From an uncultured bacterium (GTDB lineage Bacteria > Pseudomonadota > Gammaproteobacteria > Burkholderiales > Burkholderiaceae_C), in the NCBI GenBank assembly GCA_903928495.1, contig CAIYQZ010000049.1:1-48418 (forward strand): 48,418 nt of DNA. The letters are read 5' to 3'. Shown here in pieces: positions 1 through 8,219 of the stretch. The position numbers were made by a program, and so were the translations under genes. Each line of letters begins with the position of its first letter. Within the stretch, counting starts at the first letter, position 1. The notes under the pieces were generated by a model. It ran no database searches. It was not told the origin of the DNA and worked only from the letters and a program-made list of their open reading frames with translations.

Positions 1-1
1 C

Positions 2-211
<210 letters not shown>

Positions 212-221
212 TTCTGCGAGG

Positions 222-247
222 GTGCCAACCGTCGGGTTGGCACTTTC
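222..247 (+). terminator. Hairpin between tuf and rpsJ
   Basis: GTGCCAACC (222-230) and GGTTGGCAC (235-243) form a perfect 9-bp stem with a 4-nt loop, followed by TTT. It begins 10 nt after the tuf stop. The T run is short, so this may be an attenuator or a processing site rather than a full terminator. No convincing separate promoter for rpsJ is visible in the remaining 35 nt, which argues for some read-through. Confidence 0.6.
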
Positions 248-282
248 AATGCTCACAAAGCTGAAACCTCAAGGAATAGACC

Positions 283-594
283 ATGTCAAAACAAAAAATC
301 CGCATTCGCCTGAAGGCATTCGATTACAAGCTGATCGACACTTCTGCTGCTGAAATCGTTGACACCGCCAAGCGCACCGGCGCGATTGTCAAGGGCCCCG
401 TGCCTTTGCCAACCCGCATGAAGCGTTTTGACATCCTGCGCTCGCCGCACGTCAACAAAACCAGCCGAGACCAGTTCGAAATCCGCACGCACCAGCGCCT
501 GATGGACATCGTGGACCCTACCGACAAAACGGTTGACGCCCTGATGAAGCTCGACCTGCCTGCCGGCGTGGACGTCGAAATCAAGCTGCAGTGA
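283..594 (+). CDS. rpsJ: 30S ribosomal protein S10 (NusE)
   Basis: The 103-residue product has the standard S10 length and sequence: [15 protein letters not shown] at the N-terminus, GPVPLPTR in the middle loop and RTHQRLMDI further on. S10 binds 16S rRNA in the 30S head and also acts as NusE in antitermination complexes. The start has AAGGAA upstream. It is the first gene of the S10 cluster, but it is separated from rplC by 188 nt that hold a promoter and a structured leader, so rpsJ and rplC expression can be set separately. Confidence 0.98.
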   Translation: MSKQKIRIRLKAFDYKLIDTSAAEIVDTAKRTGAIVKGPVPLPTRMKRFDILRSPHVNKTSRDQFEIRTHQRLMDIVDPTDKTVDALMKLDLPAGVDVEIKLQ

Positions 595-615
595 ACTGTG
601 GTGCGCATGAAGGCC

Positions 616-644
616 TTGCATCCTTGAAAAATCCTGGCTAGAAT
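616..644 (+). promoter_or_regulatory. Candidate sigma-70 promoter for rplC and the rest of the S10 operon
   Basis: TTGCAT (616-621) and TAGAAT (639-644) are separated by exactly 17 nt, a good match to the -35/-10 consensus. A start would fall near 650, directly at the first leader hairpin. The site lies after rpsJ and before rplC, so it would drive rplC to rpsQ independently of tuf-rpsJ. Confidence 0.6.
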
Positions 645-649
645 GCGCG

Positions 650-740
650 GCTGTCCCAAAAACGGACAGCAATGAAAACAATGGCAGTTGTGCCCAGTGA
701 AAACTGGGTGCGGCTGTCTTTTCTGTGCTTTTCAGAGCAC
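650..740 (+). promoter_or_regulatory. Structured mRNA leader of rplC (three stem-loops)
   Basis: Three hairpins lie in a row. GCTGTCC (650-656) pairs with GGACAGC (664-670). CCCAGT (693-698) pairs with ACTGGG (703-708) around a GAAA tetraloop. GTGCT (725-729) pairs with AGCAC (736-740). GACAGC (665-670) can alternatively pair with GCTGTC (713-718), which encloses the second hairpin and excludes the first. The leader is about 130 nt from the predicted start to the rplC ATG. Autoregulation by an r-protein such as L4 or L3 is an inference by analogy with the E. coli S10 leader, which lies upstream of rpsJ instead. Confidence 0.5.
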
Positions 741-782
741 GTTATCAGCCCCGGCCAATTGAAGTCGGGAACGGAGAAAACA

Positions 783-1457
783 ATGAGTCTTAGCAACTCC
801 CTCGGGTTGTTGGGTCGCAAGGTGGGCATGATGCGCGTGTTCACTGATGATGGGGATGCAATCCCTGTCACGGTGGTCGACGTGTCTGACAACCGGGTGG
901 CTCAGGTCAAAACCCAAGCAAACGACGGCTATGACGCCTTGCAGATCGCTTTTGGCAAGCGCCGCGCTTCTCGCGTGACCAAGCCTGAAGCTGGCCATCT
1001 GGCCAAGGCGGGTGTGGAAGCCGGGGAAATCCTTAAGGAATTCCGCGTGGCCGCCGATGTGGCAGCCCAGTACCAGGCAGGTGGTCTGATTGCTGCAGCA
1101 ACCGTGTTTGCTGCTGGTCAGAAAGTGGACGTGCAAGGCACTTCCATCGGCAAAGGTTTTGCCGGCACCATCAAGCGCCACAACTTCAAGTCCCAGCGCG
1201 CGTCGCACGGTAACAGCCGTTCGCACAACGTGCCTGGTTCCATTTCCATGGCTCAGGATCCTGGCCGTGTGTTCCCGGGCAAGAAAATGTCTGGCCACAT
1301 GGGCGACGAAACCGTCACCACCCAGAATCTGGACATCGTTCGCGTTGACGAAGCACGCCAGCTGTTGATGATCAAGGGCGCTGTGCCCGGTTCCAACGGC
1401 GGTTTTGTGACCGTTCGCCCCGCTGTCAAAGTCAAGCCGACCCAAGGAGCAAACTGA
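783..1457 (+). CDS. rplC: 50S ribosomal protein L3
   Basis: This is 224 residues starting [15 protein letters not shown]. The frame is open upstream to 672, but the internal ATG at 783 is preferred: it follows GGAGAA and gives the normal L3 N-terminus. The longer reading would translate the structured leader. [22 protein letters not shown] and [19 protein letters not shown] are typical of L3, including the glutamine-containing loop methylated by PrmB in E. coli. L3 starts 50S assembly near the 23S rRNA 3' end. Its stop overlaps the rplD start by one base (TGATG), which couples their translation. Confidence 0.98.
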   Translation: MSLSNSLGLLGRKVGMMRVFTDDGDAIPVTVVDVSDNRVAQVKTQANDGYDALQIAFGKRRASRVTKPEAGHLAKAGVEAGEILKEFRVAADVAAQYQAGGLIAAATVFAAGQKVDVQGTSIGKGFAGTIKRHNFKSQRASHGNSRSHNVPGSISMAQDPGRVFPGKKMSGHMGDETVTTQNLDIVRVDEARQLLMIKGAVPGSNGGFVTVRPAVKVKPTQGAN

Positions 1458-2077
1458 TGCAAGTTGAACTCCTGAACGAACAGGGCCAGGCCGCATCCAA
1501 CGTGGATGTGCCGGACACCGTGTTTGGTCGTGATTACAACGAGTCGCTGATTCACCAACTCGTTGTTGCGTACCAAGCCAATGCCCGCCAAGGCACTCGC
1601 GCTCAAAAAGACCGCGAGATGGTCAAGCACTCGACCAAAAAGCCTTTCCGTCAAAAAGGCACGGGCCGCGCCCGTGCCGGTATGACCTCGTCGCCCCTGT
1701 GGCGCGGAGGCGGTCGCACATTCCCCAACAGCCCCGATGAAAACTTCACCCAGAAGCTGAACAAGAAAATGTTCCGCGTGGGTATGGCTTCCATCCTGTC
1801 GCAGTTGGTGCGTGAAGGCCGTTTGGCCGTGGTCGAGTCCATCAAGCTGGATTCCCCCAAGACCAAGCAATTGGCTGACAAGTTCAAGGCCATGAACCTG
1901 AAATCGGTGCTGCTGATTTCCGAAGAGGTTGATGAAAACCTGTACCTGGCTTCCCGCAACCTGCCCAACGTGCTGGTTGTAGAGCCTCGTTACGCTGACC
2001 CGGTCTCACTTGTTCACTACAAAAAAGTGATCGTGACCAAGGGCGCGATTGACAAGCTCAAGGAGATGTACGCATGA
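1457..2077 (+). CDS. rplD: 50S ribosomal protein L4
   Basis: The product has 206 residues. The conserved Arg/Gly-rich extended loop is visible ([14 protein letters not shown] and [12 protein letters not shown], residues about 60-90); it reaches into the exit tunnel. L4 is both an early assembly protein and, in gammaproteobacteria, the autogenous repressor of the S10 operon, which makes the leader before rplC relevant. The gene overlaps rplC by 1 nt and rplW by 4 nt (ATGA), so the three are translationally coupled. Confidence 0.98.
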   Translation: MQVELLNEQGQAASNVDVPDTVFGRDYNESLIHQLVVAYQANARQGTRAQKDREMVKHSTKKPFRQKGTGRARAGMTSSPLWRGGGRTFPNSPDENFTQKLNKKMFRVGMASILSQLVREGRLAVVESIKLDSPKTKQLADKFKAMNLKSVLLISEEVDENLYLASRNLPNVLVVEPRYADPVSLVHYKKVIVTKGAIDKLKEMYA

Positions 2078-2388
2078 GCACCCAACAGTTCGACGAAGGT
2101 CGTTTGATGGCGGTTCTGGTCGCGCCCATCGTGTCTGAAAAAGCCACTTTGGTTGCGGAGAAATCCAATGCCGTCATGTTCAAGGTCCTGCGCGACGCCA
2201 CCAAGCCTGAAATCAAGGCTGCCGTGGAGTTGATGTTCAAGGTCCAGGTCAAAGGCGTGTCCGTTCTCAATCAAAAAGGCAAAACCAAGCGTTTTGGCAA
2301 GTCGATTGGCCGGCGTGACCACGTGCGCAAGGCATTCGTGACCTTGATGCCCGGTCAAGAGCTCAACATTGGCGGGGAGGCTGCGTAA
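2074..2388 (+). CDS. rplW: 50S ribosomal protein L23
   Basis: The 104 residues contain [17 protein letters not shown] and the C-terminal [17 protein letters not shown], typical of L23. The protein sits at the tunnel exit and is the docking site for trigger factor and SRP. The start overlaps the rplD stop in an ATGA junction, and rplB follows 2 nt after the stop. Length and context are normal. Confidence 0.98.
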   Translation: MSTQQFDEGRLMAVLVAPIVSEKATLVAEKSNAVMFKVLRDATKPEIKAAVELMFKVQVKGVSVLNQKGKTKRFGKSIGRRDHVRKAFVTLMPGQELNIGGEAA

Positions 2389-2390
2389 TC

Positions 2391-3221
2391 ATGGCTGTCG
2401 TAAAGATGAAACCCACCTCCCCCGGCCGCCGTGCCGTGGTGAAGGTGACGCGCGACCACCTGTACAAGGGTGCTCCGCACGCTCCGTTGCTTGAGCCGCA
2501 GATGCAAAACGCTGGCCGCAACAACAACGGTCACATCACGGTTCGCCACAAAGGCGGTGGCCACAAGCACCACTACCGCGTGGTCGATTTCCGTCGCAAC
2601 AAGGATGGCATTCCGGCAAAGGTCGAGCGCGTCGAGTACGACCCGAACCGCACCGCCCACATCGCCCTGTTGTGCTACGCCGACGGCGAGCGCCGCTACA
2701 TCATCGCCCCCCGTGGCGTTGAGGCCGGTGCGACGCTGCTGAGTGGTTCCGAAGCGCCCATCCGCGTCGGCAACACGCTGCCCATTCGCAACATCCCCGT
2801 GGGTTCCACCATTCACTGCATTGAGTTGCAAATTGGCAAGGGTGCGCAAATCGCCCGTTCCGCCGGTGCATCCGCTGTGCTGATGGCCCGCGAAGGCGTG
2901 TACGCCCAGGTGCGCATGCGCTCGGGTGAAGTGCGCAAGATCCATGTGGATTGCCGCGCCACCATTGGCGAAGTGTCCAACACAGAGCACAGCCTGCGCC
3001 AGTTGGGCAAGGCCGGTGTCAAGCGCTGGATGGGTATTCGCCCAACAGTGCGTGGTACCGCCATGAACCCAATCGACCACCCGCACGGTGGTGGTGAAGG
3101 TCGTACGGGTGAAGGCATGGCTCCTGTGGATCCATGGGGTAACCTGACCAAGGGCTACCGTACCCGCAACAACCGCCGCACGCAAGGCATGATCGTCTCG
3201 CGTCGCAAGAGCAAGAAATAA
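2391..3221 (+). CDS. rplB: 50S ribosomal protein L2
   Basis: The 276-residue product is close to the usual length of about 274. [17 protein letters not shown] near the N-terminus, the RNA-binding core and the C-terminal [15 protein letters not shown] loop are present. The last carries the conserved histidine near the peptidyl-transferase centre (position 229 in E. coli). L2 is needed for subunit association and peptidyl-transferase function. The gene lies between rplW (2 nt gap) and rpsS (12 nt gap). Confidence 0.98.
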   Translation: MAVVKMKPTSPGRRAVVKVTRDHLYKGAPHAPLLEPQMQNAGRNNNGHITVRHKGGGHKHHYRVVDFRRNKDGIPAKVERVEYDPNRTAHIALLCYADGERRYIIAPRGVEAGATLLSGSEAPIRVGNTLPIRNIPVGSTIHCIELQIGKGAQIARSAGASAVLMAREGVYAQVRMRSGEVRKIHVDCRATIGEVSNTEHSLRQLGKAGVKRWMGIRPTVRGTAMNPIDHPHGGGEGRTGEGMAPVDPWGNLTKGYRTRNNRRTQGMIVSRRKSKK

Positions 3222-3233
3222 AGGGGTAACGGT

Positions 3234-3509
3234 ATGACTCGTTCACTCAAAAAAGGCCCGTTCGTTGACCATCACCTGATGGCCAAGGTCGAAAAAGCGG
3301 TTGCCACCAAAGACAAGAAGCCAGTGAAAACCTGGTCGCGTCGCTCCATGATCCTGCCCGATTTCATCGGCTTGACCATTGCCGTGCACAACGGCAAGCA
3401 GCACGTGCCCGTGTACATCACTGACCAGATGGTCGGGCACAAGCTGGGCGAATTCGCCCTGACCCGCACCTTCAAGGGTCACCCGGCTGACAAAAAAGCC
3501 AAGAAGTAA
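3234..3509 (+). CDS. rpsS: 30S ribosomal protein S19
   Basis: The 91 residues begin [15 protein letters not shown] and contain [15 protein letters not shown] and [15 protein letters not shown], all diagnostic of S19. S19 forms a complex with S13 in the 30S head near the A site. AAGGGGTAA lies upstream of the ATG. Spacing to rplV is 9 nt, typical of the operon. Confidence 0.98.
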   Translation: MTRSLKKGPFVDHHLMAKVEKAVATKDKKPVKTWSRRSMILPDFIGLTIAVHNGKQHVPVYITDQMVGHKLGEFALTRTFKGHPADKKAKK

Positions 3510-3518
3510 GGACACAGC

Positions 3519-3848
3519 ATGGAAACACAAGCAATTGTTCGCGGTGTTCGTCTGTCTGTTGACAAGGGTCGTCTGATTGCCGATTTGATTCGCGGCAAAC
3601 AGGTTGACCAGGCTCTCAACATTCTGGCTTTCACGCAGAAAAAGGCCGCAGGCATTGTCAAGAAGGCGCTTGAATCCGCCATTGCCAACGCCGAGCACAA
3701 CGACGGTGCCGATATCGACGAACTGAAGGTCAAGACCATCTACGTCGAACAGGGCACCACGCTCAAGCGTTTCTCGGCCCGCGCCAAAGGCCGTGGCAAC
3801 CGTATCAGCAAACCCACCTGTCACATTTACGTGACGGTTGGTAACTGA
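3519..3848 (+). CDS. rplV: 50S ribosomal protein L22
   Basis: The 109 residues include [18 protein letters not shown], the L22 motif [12 protein letters not shown] and the C-terminal hairpin [14 protein letters not shown] followed by the terminal strand CHIYVTV. L22's beta-hairpin lines the nascent-peptide tunnel together with L4. Start and length are normal, and rpsC begins 12 nt after the stop. Confidence 0.98.
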   Translation: METQAIVRGVRLSVDKGRLIADLIRGKQVDQALNILAFTQKKAAGIVKKALESAIANAEHNDGADIDELKVKTIYVEQGTTLKRFSARAKGRGNRISKPTCHIYVTVGN

Positions 3849-3860
3849 GGAAGACAGACC

Positions 3861-4742
3861 ATGGGACAAAAAATCCACCCAACCGGCTTTCGCCTGGCTG
3901 TTTCCCGTAATTGGGCCAGCCGCTGGTACGCAAGCAACCGTGACTTCGCCGGCATGCTGGCCGAAGACATCAAGGTGCGCGAGTACCTGAAAATCAAGCT
4001 GAAAAACGCGTCTGTCTCTCGCGTGCTGATCGAGCGTCCTGCCAAGAACGCCCGCATCACCATTTTTTCCTCACGTCCTGGTGTCGTGATCGGTAAAAAA
4101 GGCGAAGACATCGAGAAGCTGAAAAAAGACCTGGCTGCCAAGCTGGGTGTGCCAGTCGCAGTGAACATCGAAGAAGTGCGCAAGCCCGAAATCGATGCCA
4201 AACTGATCGCTGACAGCATCACGCAGCAGCTCGAAAAACGCATCATGTTCCGCCGCGCCATGAAACGCGCCATGCAGAACGCGATGCGCATGGGCGCCCA
4301 AGGCATCAAGATCATGTCTGCCGGTCGTTTGAACGGCATCGAGATCGCCCGCACAGAGTGGTACCGCGAAGGCCGCGTGCCATTGCACACACTGCGCGCC
4401 GACATCGATTACGGCACGTCCGAAGCCAAAACCACCTACGGCATCATTGGTGTCAAGGTGTGGGTCTACAAGGGTGACACGCTGGGGCGCAACGATGCGC
4501 CCTCGCTGGACAGCACCCCACGGCCAGAAGAAGAGCGTCGTCCACGCGGTCCCCGCCGCGACGGTGCTCGCCCTGGCTCTGACCGTCCCGCACCCCGTGG
4601 GGCTCGCCGCCCTGCCGGTGCCAATGCCGCACCTGCCGATGGCAGTGACAAACCCGCAGAGGCTGGAGCCAATGCAAATGCTGCCGTTAAGCGCGTACGC
4701 AAAGCCGCGCCCGCTTCAGCCGCGGACGGCAAAGGAGAATAA
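3861..4742 (+). CDS. rpsC: 30S ribosomal protein S3 with long C-terminal extension
   Basis: Residues 1 to about 210 are a normal S3: [18 protein letters not shown], the KH-domain loop [14 protein letters not shown] and the C-terminal domain ending in [14 protein letters not shown]3 lies at the mRNA entry channel and has helicase activity with S4 and S5. The protein totals 293 residues, about 60 more than E. coli S3. The extra tail (about 213-293) is low-complexity, rich in Pro, Arg, Ala and Gly, and probably disordered. Such tails are common in Burkholderiales S3, so this is lineage-typical and not a frameshift. Confidence 0.98.
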   Translation: MGQKIHPTGFRLAVSRNWASRWYASNRDFAGMLAEDIKVREYLKIKLKNASVSRVLIERPAKNARITIFSSRPGVVIGKKGEDIEKLKKDLAAKLGVPVAVNIEEVRKPEIDAKLIADSITQQLEKRIMFRRAMKRAMQNAMRMGAQGIKIMSAGRLNGIEIARTEWYREGRVPLHTLRADIDYGTSEAKTTYGIIGVKVWVYKGDTLGRNDAPSLDSTPRPEEERRPRGPRRDGARPGSDRPAPRGARRPAGANAAPADGSDKPAEAGANANAAVKRVRKAAPASAADGKGE

Positions 4743-4744
4743 AC

Positions 4745-5161
4745 ATGCTGCAACCAGCTCGCCGCAAGTTCCGTAAAGAACAAAAAGGCCGCAACACGGG
4801 TGTCGCCACCCGTGGTGCAACGGTTGCGTTCGGTGACTTCGGTCTGAAGTCCACCGACCGCGGTCGCCTGACAGCCCGCCAGATCGAATCCGCCCGTCGT
4901 GCCATTTCCCGTCACGTCAAGCGCGGTGGCCGCATCTGGATCCGCGTGTTCCCCGACAAGCCGATTTCCAACAAGCCAGCTGAAGTCCGTATGGGCAACG
5001 GCAAGGGCAGTGTGGAGTACTACGTGGCTGAGATCCAGCCAGGCAAAGTGCTCTACGAAATCGTCGGTGTGCCCGAAGAACTGGCACGCGAGGCATTCCG
5101 CCTGGCTGCTGCCAAGTTGCCTCTGCGCACCACGTTTGTTTCTCGCGCTTTGGGCGTTTGA
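4745..5161 (+). CDS. rplP: 50S ribosomal protein L16
   Basis: The 138 residues begin [17 protein letters not shown] and include [13 protein letters not shown] and [18 protein letters not shown], the arginine region hydroxylated by RoxA in E. coli. L16 supports A-site tRNA accommodation. AAAGGAG lies upstream of the start, whose ATG is 2 nt after the rpsC stop. Confidence 0.98.
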   Translation: MLQPARRKFRKEQKGRNTGVATRGATVAFGDFGLKSTDRGRLTARQIESARRAISRHVKRGGRIWIRVFPDKPISNKPAEVRMGNGKGSVEYYVAEIQPGKVLYEIVGVPEELAREAFRLAAAKLPLRTTFVSRALGV

Positions 5162-5174
5162 TCAGGAGAACCCT

Positions 5175-5369
5175 ATGAACACGACCGAACTGCGCCAGAA
5201 AGACGTTGCCGGCCTCGAAGCCGAAGTCAAGGCATTGCAAAAAGCCCACTTTGGCCTGCGCATGCAGAAGGCTACCCAGCAACTGAACAACACCGGTACG
5301 CTGCGCATCACGCGCCGCGCCATCGCTCGCACCAAGACCATCTTGGCCGAGAAAAAGCAAGCCCAATAA
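5175..5369 (+). CDS. rpmC: 50S ribosomal protein L29
   Basis: This short gene codes for 64 residues, beginning [18 protein letters not shown] and ending in a basic helix ([18 protein letters not shown]). That is the two-helix L29 fold at the tunnel exit beside L23. AGGAGAA lies 6 nt before the ATG. The longer open frame that starts at 4899 runs through rplP in another frame and is not real. Confidence 0.97.
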   Translation: MNTTELRQKDVAGLEAEVKALQKAHFGLRMQKATQQLNNTGTLRITRRAIARTKTILAEKKQAQ

Positions 5370-5378
5370 GGAGTGACC

Positions 5379-5648
5379 ATGACGGAAGCTAAAACATCCC
5401 TCAAGCGCACCTTGATTGGCAAGGTGGTCAGCGACAAACGCGCCAAGACCGTCACCGTGATGGTCGAGCGCAGCGTCAAGCACGCGCTGTACGGCAAGAT
5501 CGTGGTGCGCTCCAGCAAGTACCACGCTCATGACGAAACCGGCGCTTACAAAACGGGCGACGTGGTGGAAATCACCGAAAGCCGTCCGCTGTCTCGCACG
5601 AAAAACTGGGTTGCCACGCGCCTGGTTCAAAAAGCCGAGGCTGTGTAA
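5379..5648 (+). CDS. rpsQ: 30S ribosomal protein S17
   Basis: The product is 89 residues, [20 protein letters not shown] onward, with [13 protein letters not shown] and the C-terminal [13 protein letters not shown] of S17. A GTG two codons upstream (5373) is in frame, but it lies inside the Shine-Dalgarno AAGGAG (5368-5373), so the ATG at 5379 is the start. S17 is a primary 16S rRNA binder. It is the last gene of this operon: a strong terminator follows, and the usual next gene rplN is not here. Confidence 0.97.
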   Translation: MTEAKTSLKRTLIGKVVSDKRAKTVTVMVERSVKHALYGKIVVRSSKYHAHDETGAYKTGDVVEITESRPLSRTKNWVATRLVQKAEAV

Positions 5649-5680
5649 GCCTGTTTGCAGCGCACACTGCGCCGCACCGA

Positions 5681-5709
5681 AAAGCGACTGACAATTCAGT
5701 CGCTTTTTT
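5681..5709 (+). terminator. Rho-independent terminator of the S10 operon
   Basis: AAAGCGACTG (5681-5690) pairs with CAGTCGCTTT (5697-5706) around a 6-nt loop and runs directly into a T tract (TTTTTTT). The hairpin begins 32 nt after the rpsQ stop and separates the ribosomal operon from the peroxiredoxin gene. Confidence 0.92.
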
Positions 5710-5762
5710 TATTTCCGGCGCCCGATTCAATCGTGCGCCTTCCCACACAACCAGGAGCACAC

Positions 5763-6272
5763 ATGATTCAAGTCGGCGACACCCTTCCAGCCACCACATT
5801 GATGGAATTCAACGCAGTTGAAACCGAGGGGTGCCCCATCGGACCCGCCGCGGTCTCCACGGCTGCGGCCACTGCGGGCAAAACCATCGCACTGTTCGCG
5901 TTGCCAGGCGCCTTCACGCCCACCTGTTCCGCCAAACATGTGCCGGGTTACGTTGAGAGTGCCGACGCGTTCAAAGCCGCTGGTGTGGACGAAATCTGGT
6001 GCGTGAGCGTCAACGATGCCTTCGTCATGGGTGCCTGGGCCAAAGACCAGGCCACAGCCGGCAAAGTGCGCATGTTGGGCGATGGTTCAGCTGACTTTGC
6101 GAAAGCCACCGGTCTCACACTCGACCTCACGGCCCGAGGCATGGGCTTGCGCAGCAACCGCTACTCCATGCTCGTGAAAAATGGCGTCGTCACCAGCCTG
6201 AACGTCGAGGCACCGGGCAAGTTCGAAGTGAGCGACGCTGCCACCTTGCTGGCCCAGGCCCGCCAGGCTTGA
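5763..6272 (+). CDS. Peroxiredoxin, Prx5 (AhpE/redoxin) subfamily
   Basis: The 169-residue protein reduces peroxides with a catalytic cysteine. The active-site signature PGAFTPTCSAKHVPGY contains the peroxidatic Cys at residue 55, with the Thr two positions earlier conserved. The C-terminal half has MGLRSNRYSMLVKNGVV, as in Prx5-type peroxiredoxins that use glutathione/glutaredoxin. CAGGAG lies before the ATG. No signal peptide is seen, so it should be cytoplasmic. It stands between the rpsQ terminator and a cluster of hairpins, so it is probably monocistronic. The start at 5655 in the same frame would run through the terminator and is rejected. Confidence 0.93.
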   Translation: MIQVGDTLPATTLMEFNAVETEGCPIGPAAVSTAAATAGKTIALFALPGAFTPTCSAKHVPGYVESADAFKAAGVDEIWCVSVNDAFVMGAWAKDQATAGKVRMLGDGSADFAKATGLTLDLTARGMGLRSNRYSMLVKNGVVTSLNVEAPGKFEVSDAATLLAQARQA

Positions 6273-6332
6273 AGCGTGCGCTTCAAACGCAGACCCCTCA
6301 AGGGTCTGCGTGACGGTGTTGCGCAACCGTCA
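6269..6332. terminator. Hairpin cluster between convergent peroxiredoxin and cytochrome b561 genes
   Basis: Three perfect inverted repeats follow one another. TTGAAGCG/CGCTTCAA (6269-6286) contains the peroxiredoxin stop codon. CGCAGACCC/GGGTCTGCG (6288-6310) lies in the gap. TGACGGT/ACCGTCA (6311-6332) contains the stop codon of the minus-strand cytochrome gene. No long T tract follows, so termination may be Rho-assisted, or the stems may protect transcript 3' ends. Confidence 0.55.
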
Positions 6333-6998
6333 GCCAGGGCTCCCCACGGACACCACTGCGTACACCACCCCAGCGCAGCAGCACCACACCCCCAAGGCCA
6401 GCAACCGTGTGGCCAGGTTGTCATGGCTTTCCACGGGGAGAGGCGCGGGTGCTTCCTGGTCCCCCGTCACCATTGCCCTCACCAGCTTTTGCTTCTTGAC
6501 GACGCCGTAAAACACGATCGCCGACACGTGAAGAGCAATCAGTGCCAGCAACACCAGTTTGCCAACCTCGCTGTGGTACCAGCTTGCCAGGCTGACCGTC
6601 TCTGAAGACACCAAACCCACCAGTGGCCCGGTGAAGGCAATCTCGTCGTCCGTCATCAGGCCCGACGCCACCTGCGCCGACAGCACCGCCAGCAGTGCCA
6701 GCACCGACAGGGCCCCCAGCGGGTTGTGCCCAACGGAATGCCCATCACCCGTGCCGCGAAGATATGCCCACAGCCGCCGGGGGCTTGGCACAAACGCGCT
6801 GAATCGGGACCATTGCCCGCCCAACACCCCCCACACCAGGCGGAACAGCACCAGCGAAAACACCAGGTACCCCAGGCGCATGTGCCAGTTGATCCAGTTG
6901 CCGCCCACATTCCCGGTGACCACCAGCCCGACCACGGCAGCCACCAGCAGCCAATGGAAGAGGCGAGTGGGCAAATCCCACACCCGAACTTTCACCAT
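6330..6998 (-). CDS. Cytochrome b561-family membrane protein
   Basis: The 222 residues begin MVKVRVWDLPTRLFHWLLV, the hallmark of the Ni/Fe-hydrogenase-type b-cytochromes in the b561 superfamily. Four to five hydrophobic segments are visible (about 14-30, 38-58, 90-115, 140-165, 198-215). His15, His39 (WHMRLGY) and histidines in WYHSEVGK and LIALHVSAI are candidate haem b ligands. These proteins move electrons between quinols and periplasmic c-type cytochromes. The gene is divergent from a cytochrome c', a common pairing in betaproteobacteria, so the c' protein is the likely partner (inference). The two promoters would share the palindrome at 7030-7045. Confidence 0.88.
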   Translation of the reverse strand: MVKVRVWDLPTRLFHWLLVAAVVGLVVTGNVGGNWINWHMRLGYLVFSLVLFRLVWGVLGGQWSRFSAFVPSPRRLWAYLRGTGDGHSVGHNPLGALSVLALLAVLSAQVASGLMTDDEIAFTGPLVGLVSSETVSLASWYHSEVGKLVLLALIALHVSAIVFYGVVKKQKLVRAMVTGDQEAPAPLPVESHDNLATRLLALGVWCCCAGVVYAVVSVGSPG

Positions 6999-7029
6999 GT
7001 CATCTCCCGTTGATTGAACAAAACCCGGT

Positions 7030-7045
7030 TGTGACCAAAGTCACA
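7030..7045. promoter_or_regulatory. Perfect CRP/FNR-family palindrome between divergent cytochrome genes
   Basis: TGTGACCAAAGTCACA is an exact TGTGA-N6-TCACA, the E. coli CRP consensus. It is 32 nt upstream of the cytochrome b561 start and 85 nt upstream of the cytochrome c' start. No transcription factor gene is adjacent. Because it is symmetric it could serve both genes. Which CRP/FNR-family protein binds is unknown. Confidence 0.55.
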
Positions 7046-7129
7046 CAAGCAGCCCGGGGAACCCCCTGCAGGTTTTTCTACACTCACGCCGTCAGACACC
7101 TTCGTCTGTCGATGCATGAAAGAACCCAC

Positions 7130-7582
7130 ATGAACAAGTTCGCACGTATTTTGCTGGCTGTTGCAGCCACTGCCGCCGCCGTGCCCGCCATGGCACAGTT
7201 CCAGAAGCCCGAAGACGCGGTCAAATACCGCCAGAACGCGTTTTTTGTGATGAGCCAGCATTTTGGTCGCCTCGGCGCCATGGCCAACGGAAAAATGCCC
7301 TTCGATGCCAAAGTAGCGGCCGAGAACGCTGCGATCGTGGAAACACTCAGCAAACTGCCTTGGGCCGGTTTCATGCCGGGCACCGAAAGCATCAAGTCCA
7401 ACGCCAAACCCGAAATGTGGACTGAAAAAGCAAAGTTTGACCAGGGCTCCGAGAAGATGCGCGGAGAAGTGACCAAGCTGGCAGCTGCCGCCAAGATGGG
7501 CAACCTCGACGCACTGAAAGCCGCCTTTGGCGACACTGCAGCCACCTGCAAAGCTTGCCACGACAGCTACAAAGTCAAGTAA
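7130..7582 (+). CDS. Cytochrome c' (periplasmic)
   Basis: The 150-residue precursor has a clear Sec signal peptide (residues 1-22, cleavage after PAMA). The mature part is a four-helix bundle type with the haem site CKACH at 140-144 near the C-terminus, as expected for class II cytochrome c'. These proteins bind NO and are linked to NO tolerance and electron transfer. The ATG at 7130 is chosen because it starts exactly at the signal peptide; the frame is open further upstream to 7010. A dispersed repeat begins 5 nt after the stop and becomes part of a terminator-like hairpin. Confidence 0.94.
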   Translation: MNKFARILLAVAATAAAVPAMAQFQKPEDAVKYRQNAFFVMSQHFGRLGAMANGKMPFDAKVAAENAAIVETLSKLPWAGFMPGTESIKSNAKPEMWTEKAKFDQGSEKMRGEVTKLAAAAKMGNLDALKAAFGDTAATCKACHDSYKVK

Positions 7583-7586
7583 ATAA

Positions 7587-7630
7587 TAGCCAAATATTCA
7601 ATCGCATCAAGCGCTGGGGCCGTATTTCAT
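7587..7630 (+). repeat. Dispersed repeat, copy 1 (TAG-N19-AAGCGC family)
   Basis: TAG at 7587, then 19 nt, then AAGCGC (7609-7614) and TGGGGCCGTATTTCATT. The same spacing recurs at 14813, 27437 (reverse strand) and 43005. It begins 5 nt after the cytochrome c' stop, and its right end supplies the left arm of the hairpin at 7616-7645. Confidence 0.6.
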
Positions 7631-7650
7631 TGAGAAAACGGCCCCTTGTT
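7616..7650. terminator. Terminator between convergent cytochrome c' and TlpA-like genes
   Basis: GGGGCCGT (7616-7623) and ACGGCCCC (7638-7645) form a perfect 8-bp stem, with partial pairing continuing inside the loop, followed by TTGTT. It ends 15 nt before the stop codon of the minus-strand gene and could serve both directions. Confidence 0.65.
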
Positions 7651-7664
7651 CATGGACTGCTGCT

Positions 7665-8162
7665 TCAGCTCTCGGACAGCAACTTGTCGAGCAACTGGTG
7701 CAGCGCGGCAAAGTCCGGTTCGCCGATGTAGCGCTTCACGATCTGGCCCTTCTTGTCCACGATGAATGTGGTGGGCGTGATTTTGATGTCGCCCCACGCC
7801 TGCGCCACCGCACCCGTGTTGTCGATCGCCACCTTGAACGGCAACTGGCGCGACTGCGCAAAATTCACCACGTAGGTTGGCGGGTCGTAACTCATGGCCA
7901 CGGCCACGGTCTCGAAACCCCGGTCTTTGAACTTGTTGTAGGTGGCCGCCAGTTCGGGCATTTCCTTCACACAGCTCACACAGGTGGTGGCCCAGAAATT
8001 CACCAGCGTCACCTTCCCTTTGAGGTCTGCGGTGGTAGATTTGCTGCCGTCCAACAGCACAAATGTGGAGGGCGGTGCCGGCTCGGAACTGGAGCAACCC
8101 CCCAGCCCCGCAGCCAACACAATCGAAGAGGCCAGCAAGGCCCGGCGAGTCAGGTTTTTCAT
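7665..8162 (-). CDS. TlpA/ResA-like thioredoxin-fold lipoprotein
   Basis: The 165 residues begin MKNLTRRALLASSIVLAAGL with a lipobox at LGGC (Cys23), so the protein should be an envelope lipoprotein. The thioredoxin-fold core has NFWATTCVSCVKEMPEL with redox Cys61 and Cys64, and the cis-proline region ITPTTFIVDKKG. TlpA/ResA proteins reduce disulfides in the periplasm, often for cytochrome c maturation, which fits the cytochrome neighbours (inference). An earlier in-frame start at 8243 is rejected because it would bury the lipoprotein signal. Confidence 0.9.
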   Translation of the reverse strand: MKNLTRRALLASSIVLAAGLGGCSSSEPAPPSTFVLLDGSKSTTADLKGKVTLVNFWATTCVSCVKEMPELAATYNKFKDRGFETVAVAMSYDPPTYVVNFAQSRQLPFKVAIDNTGAVAQAWGDIKITPTTFIVDKKGQIVKRYIGEPDFAALHQLLDKLLSES

Positions 8163-8219
8163 GGTGTGATGGGGCAACGGGTGAACAACAAATCCATCCA
8201 ACAAACAAAGGCAGCATCC

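Noticed and set aside
672-782. Upstream extension of rplC to 672
   Set aside because: It would translate the structured leader; L3 begins at the ATG at 783 with a good ribosome site.
4500-4742. Frameshift or fusion at the rpsC 3' end
   Set aside because: The basic low-complexity tail is open in frame and is a common feature of S3 in this order.
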